In this document: positions 1 to 11,987 of the stretch, piece after piece
Position numbering within the stretch: position 1 is the first letter of the stretch
Layout of the letters: every line of letters begins with the position of its first letter
NCBI RefSeq assembly: GCF_005876855.1
Contig: NZ_QLAE01000039.1
Location: forward strand, 1-47,289
Direction: 5' to 3'
Source: Stutzerimonas nosocomialis
Lineage (GTDB): Bacteria; Pseudomonadota; Gammaproteobacteria; Pseudomonadales; Pseudomonadaceae
DNA length: 47,289 nt
Position numbers and translations under genes: made by a program
The notes under the pieces: generated by a model
Database searches by the model: none
What the model was told of the DNA's origin: nothing
The model's input: the letters and a program-made list of their open reading frames with translations, nothing else

Positions 1-39
1 CCCCGAAGAAAGAATGGCCTTCAGTTCTTGTGGATTCAT
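1..39 (-). CDS. kdgD: 5-dehydro-4-deoxyglucarate dehydratase KdgD, N-terminal fragment
   Basis: Only the first 13 codons are inside the window, reading MNPQELKAILSSG leftwards from an ATG at 39-37. This matches the N-terminus I remember for pseudomonad KdgD (5-keto-4-deoxyglucarate dehydratase/decarboxylase, DHDPS superfamily), which converts 5-keto-4-deoxy-D-glucarate to 2-oxoglutarate semialdehyde, water and CO2. The gene is divergent from gudD, whose product is the KdgD substrate, which supports the call. The two share the control region at 40-608. The catalytic lysine and the rest of the barrel lie outside the window, so the identification rests on the N-terminus and context only. A second kdgD piece ends the window at its right edge. 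Confidence 0.72.
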   Translation of the reverse strand, partial: MNPQELKAILSSG

Positions 40-96
40 TATTTGAAAACCTTGCGCAGCAGTGGGGTGAAACTCGACATGAGTAGAGATACGTTA

Positions 97-134
97 TCGT
101 ACGACAATTGACATTGCCAGCCCCTGTCGTACGA
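97..134. promoter_or_regulatory. Paired TCGTACGA palindromes, candidate GntR/FadR-type operator
   Basis: The 8-bp palindrome TCGTACGA occurs twice, at 97-104 (continuing as CAA) and 127-134 (preceded by TG), so the outer bases also mirror as TCGTACGACAA and TGTCGTACGA. The pair sits between divergent kdgD and gudD and spans a TTGACA hexamer at 108-113. GntR/FadR-family regulators of sugar-acid genes commonly bind short GTC-centred palindromes of this kind. The regulator itself is not in the window. Its assignment is an inference. Confidence 0.5.
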
Positions 135-254
135 ACGCGACCAACGTCTTACCCGCCGGGCCGCAAGCCCCGCCAGCTCTAGTCTGGGCTCGAGCCCATG
201 GCTAGTGCCAGCGCGACGCCGCGCCCCAACGGCGGTGAATCGACGCTGCCAGGT

Positions 255-303
255 TTGACAAGGCCCGCCAGAGATGGGTAATAATCTCGCCAAGTCATAT
301 GAC
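255..303 (+). promoter_or_regulatory. Sigma70-like promoter for gudD with an overlapping operator-like palindrome
   Basis: A consensus -35 TTGACA (255-260) is followed after 18 bases by TAATAA (279-284) as -10. About 10 bases downstream, at the expected start site, lies the perfect 10-bp palindrome GTCATATGAC (294-303). A repressor bound there would block initiation. Transcripts would carry a leader of roughly 310 bases before the gudD ATG at 609. The promoter call is from consensus only. Confidence 0.5.
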
Positions 304-608
304 AACCTATGACACCAATAACAACAACAGCAGAGACAGGCCCATGCCCACGATCCGTGGTACAGCCACACGCCCGCTCCCCTGCCGTCTCGCCATGATC
401 CTCGATCATCGCCTGCGCGCCCCGACCCGTCTGGTCGGGCGGCACCTTCCCTCCGGCACTGCGCAGCACCCACTACCGAACATCGACAGCCACCGGCGCC
501 TCCGAGCCCCGGGGGCCGGCCGTGTGCGCCCGCTGGCCGGGCCGGCTGCGCGAACACCTTCTTCCCTGACGGCGATCGGCGCCACACTTTCGAGGAGTGA
601 AACGGAAA
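304..608 (+). other. Long structured untranslated leader of gudD
   Basis: About 300 bases without a convincing gene lie between the putative start site and gudD. The stretch contains two compact hairpins: ATGATC-CTC-GATCAT at 395-409, and CCCGACC (421-427) with GGTCGGG (433-439). A reading frame from 299 to 616 runs through it and overlaps gudD, but it has no recognisable domain, starts inside the operator palindrome and lacks a ribosome site. The region could be a regulatory leader or the remains of a lost gene. Nothing known was recognised. Confidence 0.35.
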
Positions 609-2006
609 ATGGTTGATCAAACGACGGCGACCCCGGTCGTGCGGGACATGCAGGTCATTCCGGTGGCCGGCTACGACAGCATGCTGCTCAACCTGTGCGG
701 CGCCCACGCGCCCTACTTCACCCGCAACCTGGTCCTGCTCAAGGACAGCGCCGGACGCACCGGCATCGGCGAAGTCCCCGGCGGCGAAGGCATCCGCCAG
801 GCCCTGGAACGCACCAAATCGCTGGTGATCGGCCAGCCCGTCGGCCGCTACAACCGCATCCTCAATCAGCTGCGCCATGCGATCGCCGGCAACGGCCAGG
901 GGCCCCAGGCCACCCGCCACGAAGTCACCTCCGAGGCCGAGGCCGCGGTGCTCAAGCAGCCACATGAAATCAACCTGCGCCTGGACAACGTGATCACCGC
1001 CGTCGAGGCCGCCCTGCTCGACCTGCTCGGCCAGCACCTGCAAGTGCCAGTGGCCGACCTGCTCGGCAACGGCCAGCAGCGCGACAGCGTGCCAATGCTC
1101 GCCTACCTCTTCTACATCGGCGACCGCAACAAGACCGACCTGCCCTACCTCGCCGGCAACGGCAGCGGCGACGACTGGTATCACATCCGCCACCAGGAGG
1201 CCGTGACCCCCGAAGCCATCGTCCGCCTGGCCGAAGCCACCGTGGCCCGCTACGGCTTCAAGGACTTCAAACTCAAGGGCGGCGTGATGAGCGGCGCCGA
1301 GGAGATGCAGGCCATTGCCGGCATCAAGGCGCGCTTCCCGGAGGCCCGAGTGACCCTGGACCCCAACGGCGCCTGGTCGCTGGACGAGGCCATCGCGGTG
1401 TGCAAGGGCCAGGGCCATATCCTGGCCTACGCCGAGGACCCGTGCGGTCCGGAAAACGGCTACTCGGGCCGGGAGGTGATGGCCGAGTTCAAGCGCGCCA
1501 CCGGCATTCCCACCGCCACCAACATGATCGCCACCGACTGGCGGCAGATGGGCCACTCGCTGCGCCTCGAAGCCGTCGACATCCCGCTGGCCGACCCGCA
1601 TTTCTGGACCATGGCCGGCTCCGTTCGGCTGGCGCAGATGTGTGACCAGTTCGGCCTGACCTGGGGTTCGCACTCCAACAACCACTTCGACGTGTCATTG
1701 GCCATGTTCACCCATGCGGCGGCCGCCGCGCCCGGGCGCATCACCGCCATCGACACCCACTGGATCTGGCAGGAAGGCCAGGAGCGCCTGACCCGCGAAC
1801 CGCTGCAGATCGTCGGCGGCGAGGTCCGGGTGCCGGACAAGCCGGGCCTGGGCATCGAGCCGGACATCGACCGGATCATGGCGGCCCATGAGCTGTACAA
1901 CAAGGTCGCCACCGGCGCCCGCGACGATGCCATGGCCATGCAGTACCTGGTCCCGGGATGGACCTACGACCCCAAGCAGCCGAGCCTCGGTCGCAAAACC
2001 CGCTAA
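609..2006 (+). CDS. gudD: Glucarate dehydratase GudD
   Basis: Enolase-superfamily enzyme that dehydrates D-glucarate (and L-idarate) to 5-keto-4-deoxy-D-glucarate in the cytoplasm, the first committed step of glucarate catabolism. The 465 residues fit the family, which is about 450. The active site is complete: KxK lysines 221 and 223 (FKLKGG), metal ligands Asp251 (LDPNGAW), Glu276 (AEDPCGPE) and Asn305 ([10 protein letters not shown]), Asp329, and general-base His355 (WGSHSNN). I chose ATG 609 because GAGGAG at 592-597 lies 11 bases upstream. A GTG at 597 would overlap that ribosome site. It is followed 34 bases later by the tctCBA transporter, so the module imports and dehydrates an aldarate. 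KdgD, encoded divergently, takes the product. Confidence 0.95.
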   Translation: MVDQTTATPVVRDMQVIPVAGYDSMLLNLCGAHAPYFTRNLVLLKDSAGRTGIGEVPGGEGIRQALERTKSLVIGQPVGRYNRILNQLRHAIAGNGQGPQATRHEVTSEAEAAVLKQPHEINLRLDNVITAVEAALLDLLGQHLQVPVADLLGNGQQRDSVPMLAYLFYIGDRNKTDLPYLAGNGSGDDWYHIRHQEAVTPEAIVRLAEATVARYGFKDFKLKGGVMSGAEEMQAIAGIKARFPEARVTLDPNGAWSLDEAIAVCKGQGHILAYAEDPCGPENGYSGREVMAEFKRATGIPTATNMIATDWRQMGHSLRLEAVDIPLADPHFWTMAGSVRLAQMCDQFGLTWGSHSNNHFDVSLAMFTHAAAAAPGRITAIDTHWIWQEGQERLTREPLQIVGGEVRVPDKPGLGIEPDIDRIMAAHELYNKVATGARDDAMAMQYLVPGWTYDPKQPSLGRKTR

Positions 2007-2040
2007 CGCATCACGCCCACGTCCCCCAGAGGAAATAACA

Positions 2041-3009
2041 ATGAGAAAAACCCTTTGCGCCTCCCTGCTCTGCGCCGCCATGAGCTTCACCGCCGCCAGC
2101 ACCTTCGCTGCCGAGACCAAATGGCCGACCCGGCCGGTACAGGTCGTGGTGATCGCCAACGCCGGAGGCGACACCGACTTCAACGCCCGCACCATGGCCA
2201 AGTACTTCACCAAGATCACCGGCAAGCCGATGGTCATCACCAACATGGCGGGCGGCGGCGGCACCATCGCGGCCGACCAGGTCAAGAGCGCCGCGCCTGA
2301 TGGCAACACCATCCTCTTCACCCATACCGGGCAGATGATCGTCAACGAGGTCGCGGGCCTGACCGAGGATTCCTTCGAAGCCTTCGACATCTCCTGCATC
2401 GCCGGCGTCGACAAGGGTGCCGTGTTCGTGTCGTCCAAGAGCTCCGGCCTGACCACTCTCGACCAGCTGATCGACAAGGCCAAGGCCGAGCCCAACACCG
2501 TCACCTACGGCACCGAGATGGGCAGCTACTCCCACCTGCAGGGGCTGATGTTCGAGAAGCTCACCGGCGCCAAGATGAAGATGGTCGACGCGGGCACCGT
2601 GTCCGAGAAGGTCGTGGCGCTGCTGGGCGGCCGCATCGACCTGGGCGGCATCAGCTACGGCTCGGTGCAGGACTACGTCGCCAGCGGCGAGATGTTCGCC
2701 CTCGGCCAGCCCAACGACGAGCGCAACCCGCTGCTGGGCGACGTCAAGACCTTCAAGGAGCAAGGCGTCGACTTCGTGATGGAGAAGCCCTACATCGTCG
2801 CCTTCCCCAAGGGCACCGACCCGGCCATCGTGCAGAAGATGGCGGACGTGATGAAGCAGATCACCGAAGACCCCGCCTACGGCGAGGAGCTGAAGAAGAC
2901 CTTCAAGCAACCGGTGAGCTACTACGGCACCGAAGAGTCGATCGCCCTGCTGCGCAAGACGCGCGAGGAATTCATGCAGTTCAAGGACGAGTTGCGCCAG
3001 GGCAAGTAA
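2041..3009 (+). CDS. tctC: Tripartite tricarboxylate transporter substrate-binding protein (TctC family)
   Basis: Periplasmic solute receptor of a TTT-family uptake system. The 322-residue protein starts with a Sec signal peptide (MRKTL, hydrophobic core, likely cut after STFA/AETK near residue 24). It continues with the Bug/TctC fold, including the WPTRPVQVVV start of the mature domain and the glycine-rich AGGGGTIAADQV segment that lines the ligand site in this family. AGAGGA at 2028-2033 supports ATG 2041. Position directly behind gudD indicates an aldarate, probably D-glucarate, rather than citrate as ligand; that is inferred from context. A strong hairpin follows the stop codon, which may raise the amount of this receptor over the membrane subunits. 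Confidence 0.9.
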   Translation: MRKTLCASLLCAAMSFTAASTFAAETKWPTRPVQVVVIANAGGDTDFNARTMAKYFTKITGKPMVITNMAGGGGTIAADQVKSAAPDGNTILFTHTGQMIVNEVAGLTEDSFEAFDISCIAGVDKGAVFVSSKSSGLTTLDQLIDKAKAEPNTVTYGTEMGSYSHLQGLMFEKLTGAKMKMVDAGTVSEKVVALLGGRIDLGGISYGSVQDYVASGEMFALGQPNDERNPLLGDVKTFKEQGVDFVMEKPYIVAFPKGTDPAIVQKMADVMKQITEDPAYGEELKKTFKQPVSYYGTEESIALLRKTREEFMQFKDELRQGK

Positions 3010-3021
3010 GCGCTGCGCACC

Positions 3022-3048
3022 GGCCGGACGCGCTCGCCGCGTCCGGCC
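3022..3048 (+). promoter_or_regulatory. Intercistronic stem-loop between tctC and tctB
   Basis: A perfect 11-bp stem (GGCCGGACGCG at 3022-3032, CGCGTCCGGCC at 3038-3048) with a 5-base loop begins 12 bases after the tctC stop. There is no T-run, so it looks more like an mRNA 3'-end stabiliser or partial terminator than a full stop. In other uptake operons such hairpins protect the receptor message and set the receptor-to-permease ratio. Confidence 0.6.
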
Positions 3049-3078
3049 TCCATGCCCTTAACCCATGAGGACCCGCCC

Positions 3079-3555
3079 GTGGACACCTACAAGAAAAAGG
3101 AGCTGGCGGTCGGCGCAGTGATGCTCTGCGCTGGCCTGTTCTACCTGGTGCTGACCATCAACCTGCCCCGCAAGGGCACCATCGACGCCTCCACCGTTCC
3201 TTACGTGCTCGCCTTCGGACTGTGCCTGCTCGGCCTGCTGCAACTGCTGAGCGCGCGCAAGGCGACCCGGCCTGAAGCCGAGCCGGACGCGGCGCCGAAG
3301 ACACCCGCCGATTACCCGACCGTGCTCAAGACCCTGGCGCTGATCGCGGCCTACATCGGGCTGCTGGAGCCGGTCGGGTTCCCCATCGTCACCGCGCTCT
3401 ACCTCTACGTGCAGTTCATCGTGCTGACCCCGAGCGAGCAGAAAGCCAATCACCTGACCTACGCCCTGATCGCGGTCATCGCCTCGGTGGCCATCTTCTT
3501 CACCTTCCGCCACGGCTTCGACCTGATGCTCCCGGCCGGCTTTCTGGACCTTTAG
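3079..3555 (+). CDS. tctB: Tripartite tricarboxylate transporter small membrane subunit (TctB family)
   Basis: Small membrane subunit of the TTT transporter, 158 residues with four hydrophobic segments (about residues 10-30, 40-57, 85-105 and 120-150), the usual size and layout of TctB. I prefer GTG 3079 (MDTYKKKELAVG), which has GAGG at 3067-3070 eight bases upstream. The in-frame ATG at 3052 has no ribosome site and would overlap nothing useful. The stop codon TAG is part of TAGGAGG, the ribosome site of tctA, so the two membrane subunits are probably translationally coupled. Sequence in this subunit is always poorly conserved, so the family call rests on topology and gene order. Confidence 0.85.
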   Translation: MDTYKKKELAVGAVMLCAGLFYLVLTINLPRKGTIDASTVPYVLAFGLCLLGLLQLLSARKATRPEAEPDAAPKTPADYPTVLKTLALIAAYIGLLEPVGFPIVTALYLYVQFIVLTPSEQKANHLTYALIAVIASVAIFFTFRHGFDLMLPAGFLDL

Positions 3556-3564
3556 GAGGCGGAC

Positions 3565-5085
3565 ATGTTCGAGCTACTGCAGGCAGGATTCGGCGCTGTC
3601 TTCACGCCCTACATCCTCGTACTCATCACCCTGGGCGTCGCCGTCGGGATCGTCTTCGGCGCGGTACCCGGTCTCTCGGCCACCATGGCCATCGCGCTGT
3701 GCCTGCCGCTGACCTACACCATGGGCCCGGCCGCCGGGCTGTCGTTGCTGGTCGCCCTGTTCATCGGTGCCACCTCCGGAGGACTGATCTCGGCGATCCT
3801 GCTGAAAATTCCCGGAACACCCGCCTCCATCGCCACCACCTTCGACGGTGCGCCGATGATGGAAAAGGGCGAGGGCGTGAAGGCGCTCGGTCTGGGCGTC
3901 GTGTTTTCCTTCATCGGGACCATCCTCAGCATCGTCGCGCTGATGTCCATCGCGCCCTGGCTGGCCAAGACCGCCCTGCGCTTCGGCCCGCATGAATACT
4001 TCTCCATCGCGGTCTTCTCGCTGACCCTGATCGCGACGCTTTCCGCAGGCACCCTGCTCAAGGGCATCTACGCCGGCACCCTGGGGTTCGCCTTCTCCAC
4101 CGTCGGCATCGCGCCGGTGGAGGCGATTCGCCGCTTCACCTTCGACTCGCCCAACCTCAACGCCGGTTTCGCCATGCTGACGGTGATGATCGGCATGTTC
4201 GCCGTCGCCGAGGTGATCAAGATCGCCGAGACCGGCCGGTCCATTCACCGAACCCGCATCCCGGACGTGAACATGAAGAACGTCAGGGGCTTCGGTTTCT
4301 CCATCAAGGAGTTCTTCGGCCAGATCCCCAACGCCATCCGCTCCTCGCTGGTGGGCATCGGTATCGGCATCCTGCCCGGCATCGGCGCGGGCACTTCGAA
4401 CATCGTCTCCTACATCTTCGCCAAGAAGCGCTCGAAACACCCCGAGCGCTTCGGCAAGGGCGCGCCTGAAGGCGTGGTGGCCAGTGAAACGGCCAACAAC
4501 GCCGGCATCGGCAGCGCGATGATTCCGCTGATGACCCTCGGCATCCCGGGCGACGCGACGACCGCGATCCTGCTCGGCGGCTTCCTGATCCACGGCATCC
4601 AGCCGGGCCCGATGCTGTTCATCAGCCAGGGACCGCTGGTGTACACCATCTTCGCCGCGCTGCTGCTGGCCTCGGTGATGATGCTGGTGCTGGAGTTCTA
4701 CGGGCTGCGCATCTTCATCAAGCTGCTGGCGGTGCCCAAGCACATCCTGCTGCCGATCATCCTGGTGCTCTGCGTGGTGGGTGCGTTCGGGCTGAGCAGC
4801 CGCCTGTTCGACGTCTGGAGCATCATGCTGTTCGGCCTGATCGGCTACGGCTTCGTCAAGGGCGGCATGCCCGCGGCGCCCTTCATCATCGGCTTCATCC
4901 TGGGGCCGATGGCCGAAACCAACCTGCGTCGCGGGCTGATGCTGTCGGACGGCAACTTCAGCGGGTTCATCACCAACCCGATCTCCTGCGCCTTCCTCGT
5001 GCTCGCCGCCGCCTCGATCGCCTGGAACCTGATCCAGGCCCTGCGCTCGAAGAAAAGCGCTACGGCCCAGTTGCTACGCAGCTGA
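3565..5085 (+). CDS. tctA: Tripartite tricarboxylate transporter permease (TctA family)
   Basis: Large permease subunit, 506 residues, about 12 membrane segments. It has the two family signatures: a proximal VPGLSATMAIALCLPLTY-type motif near residues 34-52 and the repeated GILPGIGAGTSN motif near residues 270-282, followed by SETANNAGIGSAMIPLMTLG. The start ATG has an ideal ribosome site (AGGAGG at 3554-3559) that overlaps the tctB stop. With TctC and TctB it would import the aldarate that GudD consumes, by proton or sodium symport. Nothing is missing from the three-gene set. Confidence 0.93.
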   Translation: MFELLQAGFGAVFTPYILVLITLGVAVGIVFGAVPGLSATMAIALCLPLTYTMGPAAGLSLLVALFIGATSGGLISAILLKIPGTPASIATTFDGAPMMEKGEGVKALGLGVVFSFIGTILSIVALMSIAPWLAKTALRFGPHEYFSIAVFSLTLIATLSAGTLLKGIYAGTLGFAFSTVGIAPVEAIRRFTFDSPNLNAGFAMLTVMIGMFAVAEVIKIAETGRSIHRTRIPDVNMKNVRGFGFSIKEFFGQIPNAIRSSLVGIGIGILPGIGAGTSNIVSYIFAKKRSKHPERFGKGAPEGVVASETANNAGIGSAMIPLMTLGIPGDATTAILLGGFLIHGIQPGPMLFISQGPLVYTIFAALLLASVMMLVLEFYGLRIFIKLLAVPKHILLPIILVLCVVGAFGLSSRLFDVWSIMLFGLIGYGFVKGGMPAAPFIIGFILGPMAETNLRRGLMLSDGNFSGFITNPISCAFLVLAAASIAWNLIQALRSKKSATAQLLRS

Positions 5086-5100
5086 CCCGGATGCCCTGGC

Positions 5101-5123
5101 CGGCGGCCTGGGCCAAGCCGCCG
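5101..5123 (+). terminator. Hairpin after tctA, possible operon end
   Basis: CGGCGGC (5101-5107) pairs with GCCGCCG (5117-5123) around a 9-base loop, 15 bases after the tctA stop. The next bases are CCCCTCTCCCC rather than a clean T-run, so factor-independent termination is uncertain. Confidence 0.35.
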
Positions 5124-5313
5124 CCCCTCTCCCCACAGGGCTCTGCCTCGGGGAAAGGGCCGGGGCGACAGGGCAGCGGACCAGAGCCCCGCCCCGCACA
5201 CCCCGCCACCCGATGCCAACGCCGACTGCCCGCATCCCTCGCCCAGGCGAACAGAACCCCGCACCGCTGGTCGAACCACGCGAAGAACAATGATGCAAAG
5301 GGCAAGGTCAGCC

Positions 5314-5853
5314 ATGAAAACACCAACGATGATCGTGCTGCTGCTCGCCTTGGGCGGCTGCGCCTCGCAATCGTGCGACATGCCGTGGAGCGAGAGCGCC
5401 TGTCGCGAGGATCGCCTGCTTTACCAGAACGACCTGATGCAGGCGAAGATACTCATCGCATCGGGCGACGAGGAAGGCTACGAGCTGGCCCATGCGCTGC
5501 TCAACCGCAGCGCCAGGCAGGATCAGCGCGGCGAGACCGAGTTCTACCGTGCTCTGCTGATGATCCGCCAGGGCCCGCAAACCACCGAGGTGATCCGCAT
5601 GCTGGACAGGGCCGCCGACAAGGATCACCCGCACGCCATCGCCCTGCTCTACAAGATCTACGACGAACCCTACCTGGTCGACCAGACCGACCCCGCCAAG
5701 GCCCGGCAGTACCGGGAGCGCTACGGGGAGCTGGACGTGGCCCAGAGCGGCTACCCCTCCTTCGACAAGGCGCGCGAGGTCGTCGATCAGTTGCTCGACG
5801 CCCCGCAACAGCTGGTCGAGCAGCGCACCGCCGAGGAACCGGCCGACGACTGA
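5314..5853 (+). CDS. Hypothetical lipoprotein with Sel1-like helical repeats
   Basis: Predicted lipoprotein of 179 residues. The start MKTPTMIVLLLALGGC carries a lipobox (LGGC), with acylated Cys at residue 16 of this start. The rest is helical and alanine-rich, with segments such as YELAHALLNRSA and MLDRAADKDHPHAIALLYKIY that resemble TPR/Sel1 repeats. I chose ATG 5314, with AAGG at 5304-5307, over ATGs at 5290 and 5293, which would bury the signal peptide. No partner or function is evident, and the 228-base gap from tctA suggests it is not part of that operon. Confidence 0.75.
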   Translation: MKTPTMIVLLLALGGCASQSCDMPWSESACREDRLLYQNDLMQAKILIASGDEEGYELAHALLNRSARQDQRGETEFYRALLMIRQGPQTTEVIRMLDRAADKDHPHAIALLYKIYDEPYLVDQTDPAKARQYRERYGELDVAQSGYPSFDKAREVVDQLLDAPQQLVEQRTAEEPADD

Positions 5854-5871
5854 TCGGCCGGCCCCTGCCGA

Positions 5872-6057
5872 TCACAGCGCCGTGTGATCCGTATCCGGCG
5901 CCTTCTCGCCGTTGGCCACGGCCTGCGCTTCGGCTTCCGAGGCATAAGGGCCGCCCATCATGGCGCCGTCGAGTTCCACGACCCAGCACACCACCCAGGT
6001 GGGCCGCCAGGATGCGGGCATTTCGTCGCTGGTCAGTTTGCGTACGGTTGGCTTCAT
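5872..6057 (-). CDS. Small conserved-looking protein, 61 residues
   Basis: Short leftward gene with a strong ribosome site (AGGAGGA, on the plus strand TCCTCCT at 6061-6067) ending three bases before the ATG. The protein starts MKPTVRKLTSDEMPASW and has a tryptophan-rich centre (RPTWVVCWVVELDG) and an acidic tail. There is no signal peptide or membrane segment. It lies convergent with the lipoprotein on its left and divergent from the lipoprotein on its right. I do not recognise the family. The good ribosome site and lack of any competing gene are the main support. Confidence 0.65.
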   Translation of the reverse strand: MKPTVRKLTSDEMPASWRPTWVVCWVVELDGAMMGGPYASEAEAQAVANGEKAPDTDHTAL

Positions 6058-6207
6058 GGGTCCTCCTGTTTGGTCGATAACCCTGTACAGCTGACCACCA
6101 CCGCCCGGCTTTGCTCGATTCCAATTGAAACGACTTGCATCGAAGCGCCGGCGAACGGTACGCGCCCGTTGGGCTCTATTGACCAGGTACCGGAGATCGA
6201 GGCCCCG

Positions 6208-7074
6208 ATGCATCACTCGCCGACGCTGACCAGAACCCTGCTGCTGACGCTGGCATTCGCCGTTGCCCTGGCCGGCTGCACGCGGATCACCCTGGTCTAC
6301 CGCAACCTCGATACCCTCATCCCCTGGTCGCTGAACGACTACCTGGCGATGAACGCCGAGCAGCAGCGCGGCTTCAAGGCCGACCTGCGCGAGCACCTGA
6401 GCTGGCACTGCAAGACCCAGCTGCCCGACTACCTCAACTGGCTCGAGCGGCTGCAGCGACAGGTCGCCAGCGGTTCGGTGGACGAACAGACCCTGCGCGC
6501 CCGCTACACCGAGGCCAGGGAGGCGGTCCAGGTGATCGCGGTCGAAATCACCCCCACCACCGTGGAGCTTCTGCGCGACCTGGACGATCGCCAGCTCAAG
6601 GTGCTGGAAGACAAGTTCGACGAGCAGCGGCGCGAGCGCCGGGAAAAGTACCTCGACCCGCCCCTCGACCGGCAGATTCGCGACCGCGCCGACCGTATGC
6701 AGGAGCGCCTGGAAGACTGGGTCGGACGGCTCAGCGCCGAGCAGCGCCAGCGGGTGCTGGCCTGGTCCCACGCCCTGGGCGACCAGAACCGCCGCTGGAT
6801 CGACAACCGGGACCAGTGGCAACAGGCGCTCGTCGAGGCGCTGGCGCAGCGCCACTCGCCGGCGTTCCCCGAGCGCATGGCCGGCCTGCTGCAGGATCGC
6901 GAAGCGCACTGGACCGAGGCCTATCGCCAGACGTTCGAGCGCAACGAGCAGGCGGGCATCGATCTCGCGCTCGATCTCTACGCGATGTCCAGCGAGACCC
7001 AGCGCGCCCGTCTGATCTCGCGCCTCGAAGGCATCCGCAAGGATTTCAGCTCGCTGCGGTGTTTGAGGGATTAG
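6208..7074 (+). CDS. DUF6279-type lipoprotein
   Basis: Predicted outer-membrane or periplasmic lipoprotein, 288 residues. A signal peptide with lipobox (VALAGC, Cys24) is followed by TRITLVYRNLDTLIPWSLNDY and a long charged helical body, features of the DUF6279 family common in pseudomonads. The repeated RERREKYLDPP, RQRVLAWSHALG and ERMAGLLQDREAHW stretches indicate a helical bundle. The start has GAGG at 6199-6202, five bases upstream. The function of the family is unknown to me. Transcription runs into the heptamer repeat at 7075, which may end it. Confidence 0.8.
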   Translation: MHHSPTLTRTLLLTLAFAVALAGCTRITLVYRNLDTLIPWSLNDYLAMNAEQQRGFKADLREHLSWHCKTQLPDYLNWLERLQRQVASGSVDEQTLRARYTEAREAVQVIAVEITPTTVELLRDLDDRQLKVLEDKFDEQRRERREKYLDPPLDRQIRDRADRMQERLEDWVGRLSAEQRQRVLAWSHALGDQNRRWIDNRDQWQQALVEALAQRHSPAFPERMAGLLQDREAHWTEAYRQTFERNEQAGIDLALDLYAMSSETQRARLISRLEGIRKDFSSLRCLRD

Positions 7075-7197
7075 GGAAGCTGGAAGCTGGAAGCTGGAAG
7101 CTGGAAGCTGGAAGAGAACAGTCTGGGGCTGTCCTGGAGGCACGCGGGTTTATCTCATGGCGTCGATCATTTCCCGGCCAAGACTTCAAGCTTCAAG
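7075..7197. repeat. Heptamer repeat array GGAAGCT with opposing CTTCAAG copies
   Basis: Five exact tandem copies of GGAAGCT fill 7075-7109, plus a sixth partial. About 75 bases on, two tandem CTTCAAG copies (7184-7197) run in the opposite sense with one mismatch per unit, so the two sets could pair as a long imperfect hairpin. The block lies between two convergent genes and reaches up to the lhr stop codon (7199-7201). It probably acts as a two-way transcription end. Similar heptamer tracts are scattered through P. stutzeri-type genomes as far as I recall. Confidence 0.7.
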
Positions 7198-7198
7198 C

Positions 7199-11542
<4,344 letters not shown>

Positions 11543-11664
11543 CGACGCAATATGGTGCCGGCCGACCGCCTCGACAAGGCCGCGCTGACGGCTGGTCGCG
11601 CCCCGGGGAAACGGCGGCCGCGCCCGGGGGTCTACCCCTGGTACACCCACCTCTAGGAGGCAGC

Positions 11665-11973
11665 ATGAGCAATCCATCGATGACCCTGGACGATGCGATG
11701 AAACTGGCATCCGAAGCCTTCCTGCCGCTGGGCTGCGTGACCAGCGCCAACCCCGAGGACGACAGCTTCGGCTTTACCGTGATGAACAGCGGCGGCGAGC
11801 CGGTCCTGCAGGTGGCCAACGTCCCGAGCAGCCAGTACGCCGACCCGGTCAGCCTGGGCGGCGTCCTGCAGCAGGCGCGCCTGGACGTCGAGCACAAGGG
11901 CTGCCACCTCGAGCCCTGGACCATGCCGATGGAAGACGCCACCGGCATTCCGGTCACCCCGCCCAACTACTGA
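11665..11973 (+). CDS. Conserved hypothetical protein, 102 residues
   Basis: Small soluble protein starting [19 protein letters not shown], with an excellent ribosome site (AGGAGG at 11655-11660, four bases before the ATG). It has no signal peptide, membrane segment or motif that I can name. The pattern of a helix followed by strands ([21 protein letters not shown]) suggests a compact alpha/beta domain. It lies 14 bases ahead of an SDR gene on the same strand, so the two are probably co-transcribed, and it is divergent from lhr. Confidence 0.75.
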   Translation: MSNPSMTLDDAMKLASEAFLPLGCVTSANPEDDSFGFTVMNSGGEPVLQVANVPSSQYADPVSLGGVLQQARLDVEHKGCHLEPWTMPMEDATGIPVTPPNY

Positions 11974-11987
11974 GCCAGGAGACGCCC

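Noticed and set aside
299-616. Possible gene between the gudD promoter and gudD
   Set aside because: It starts inside an operator-like palindrome, has no ribosome site or domain, and overlaps gudD. It is treated as leader sequence.
39-1685. Long leftward open frame of 548 codons opposite gudD
   Set aside because: It is antisense to an enzyme with a complete active site, has low-complexity Ala/Gly/Val/His composition typical of GC-rich shadow frames, and no domain.
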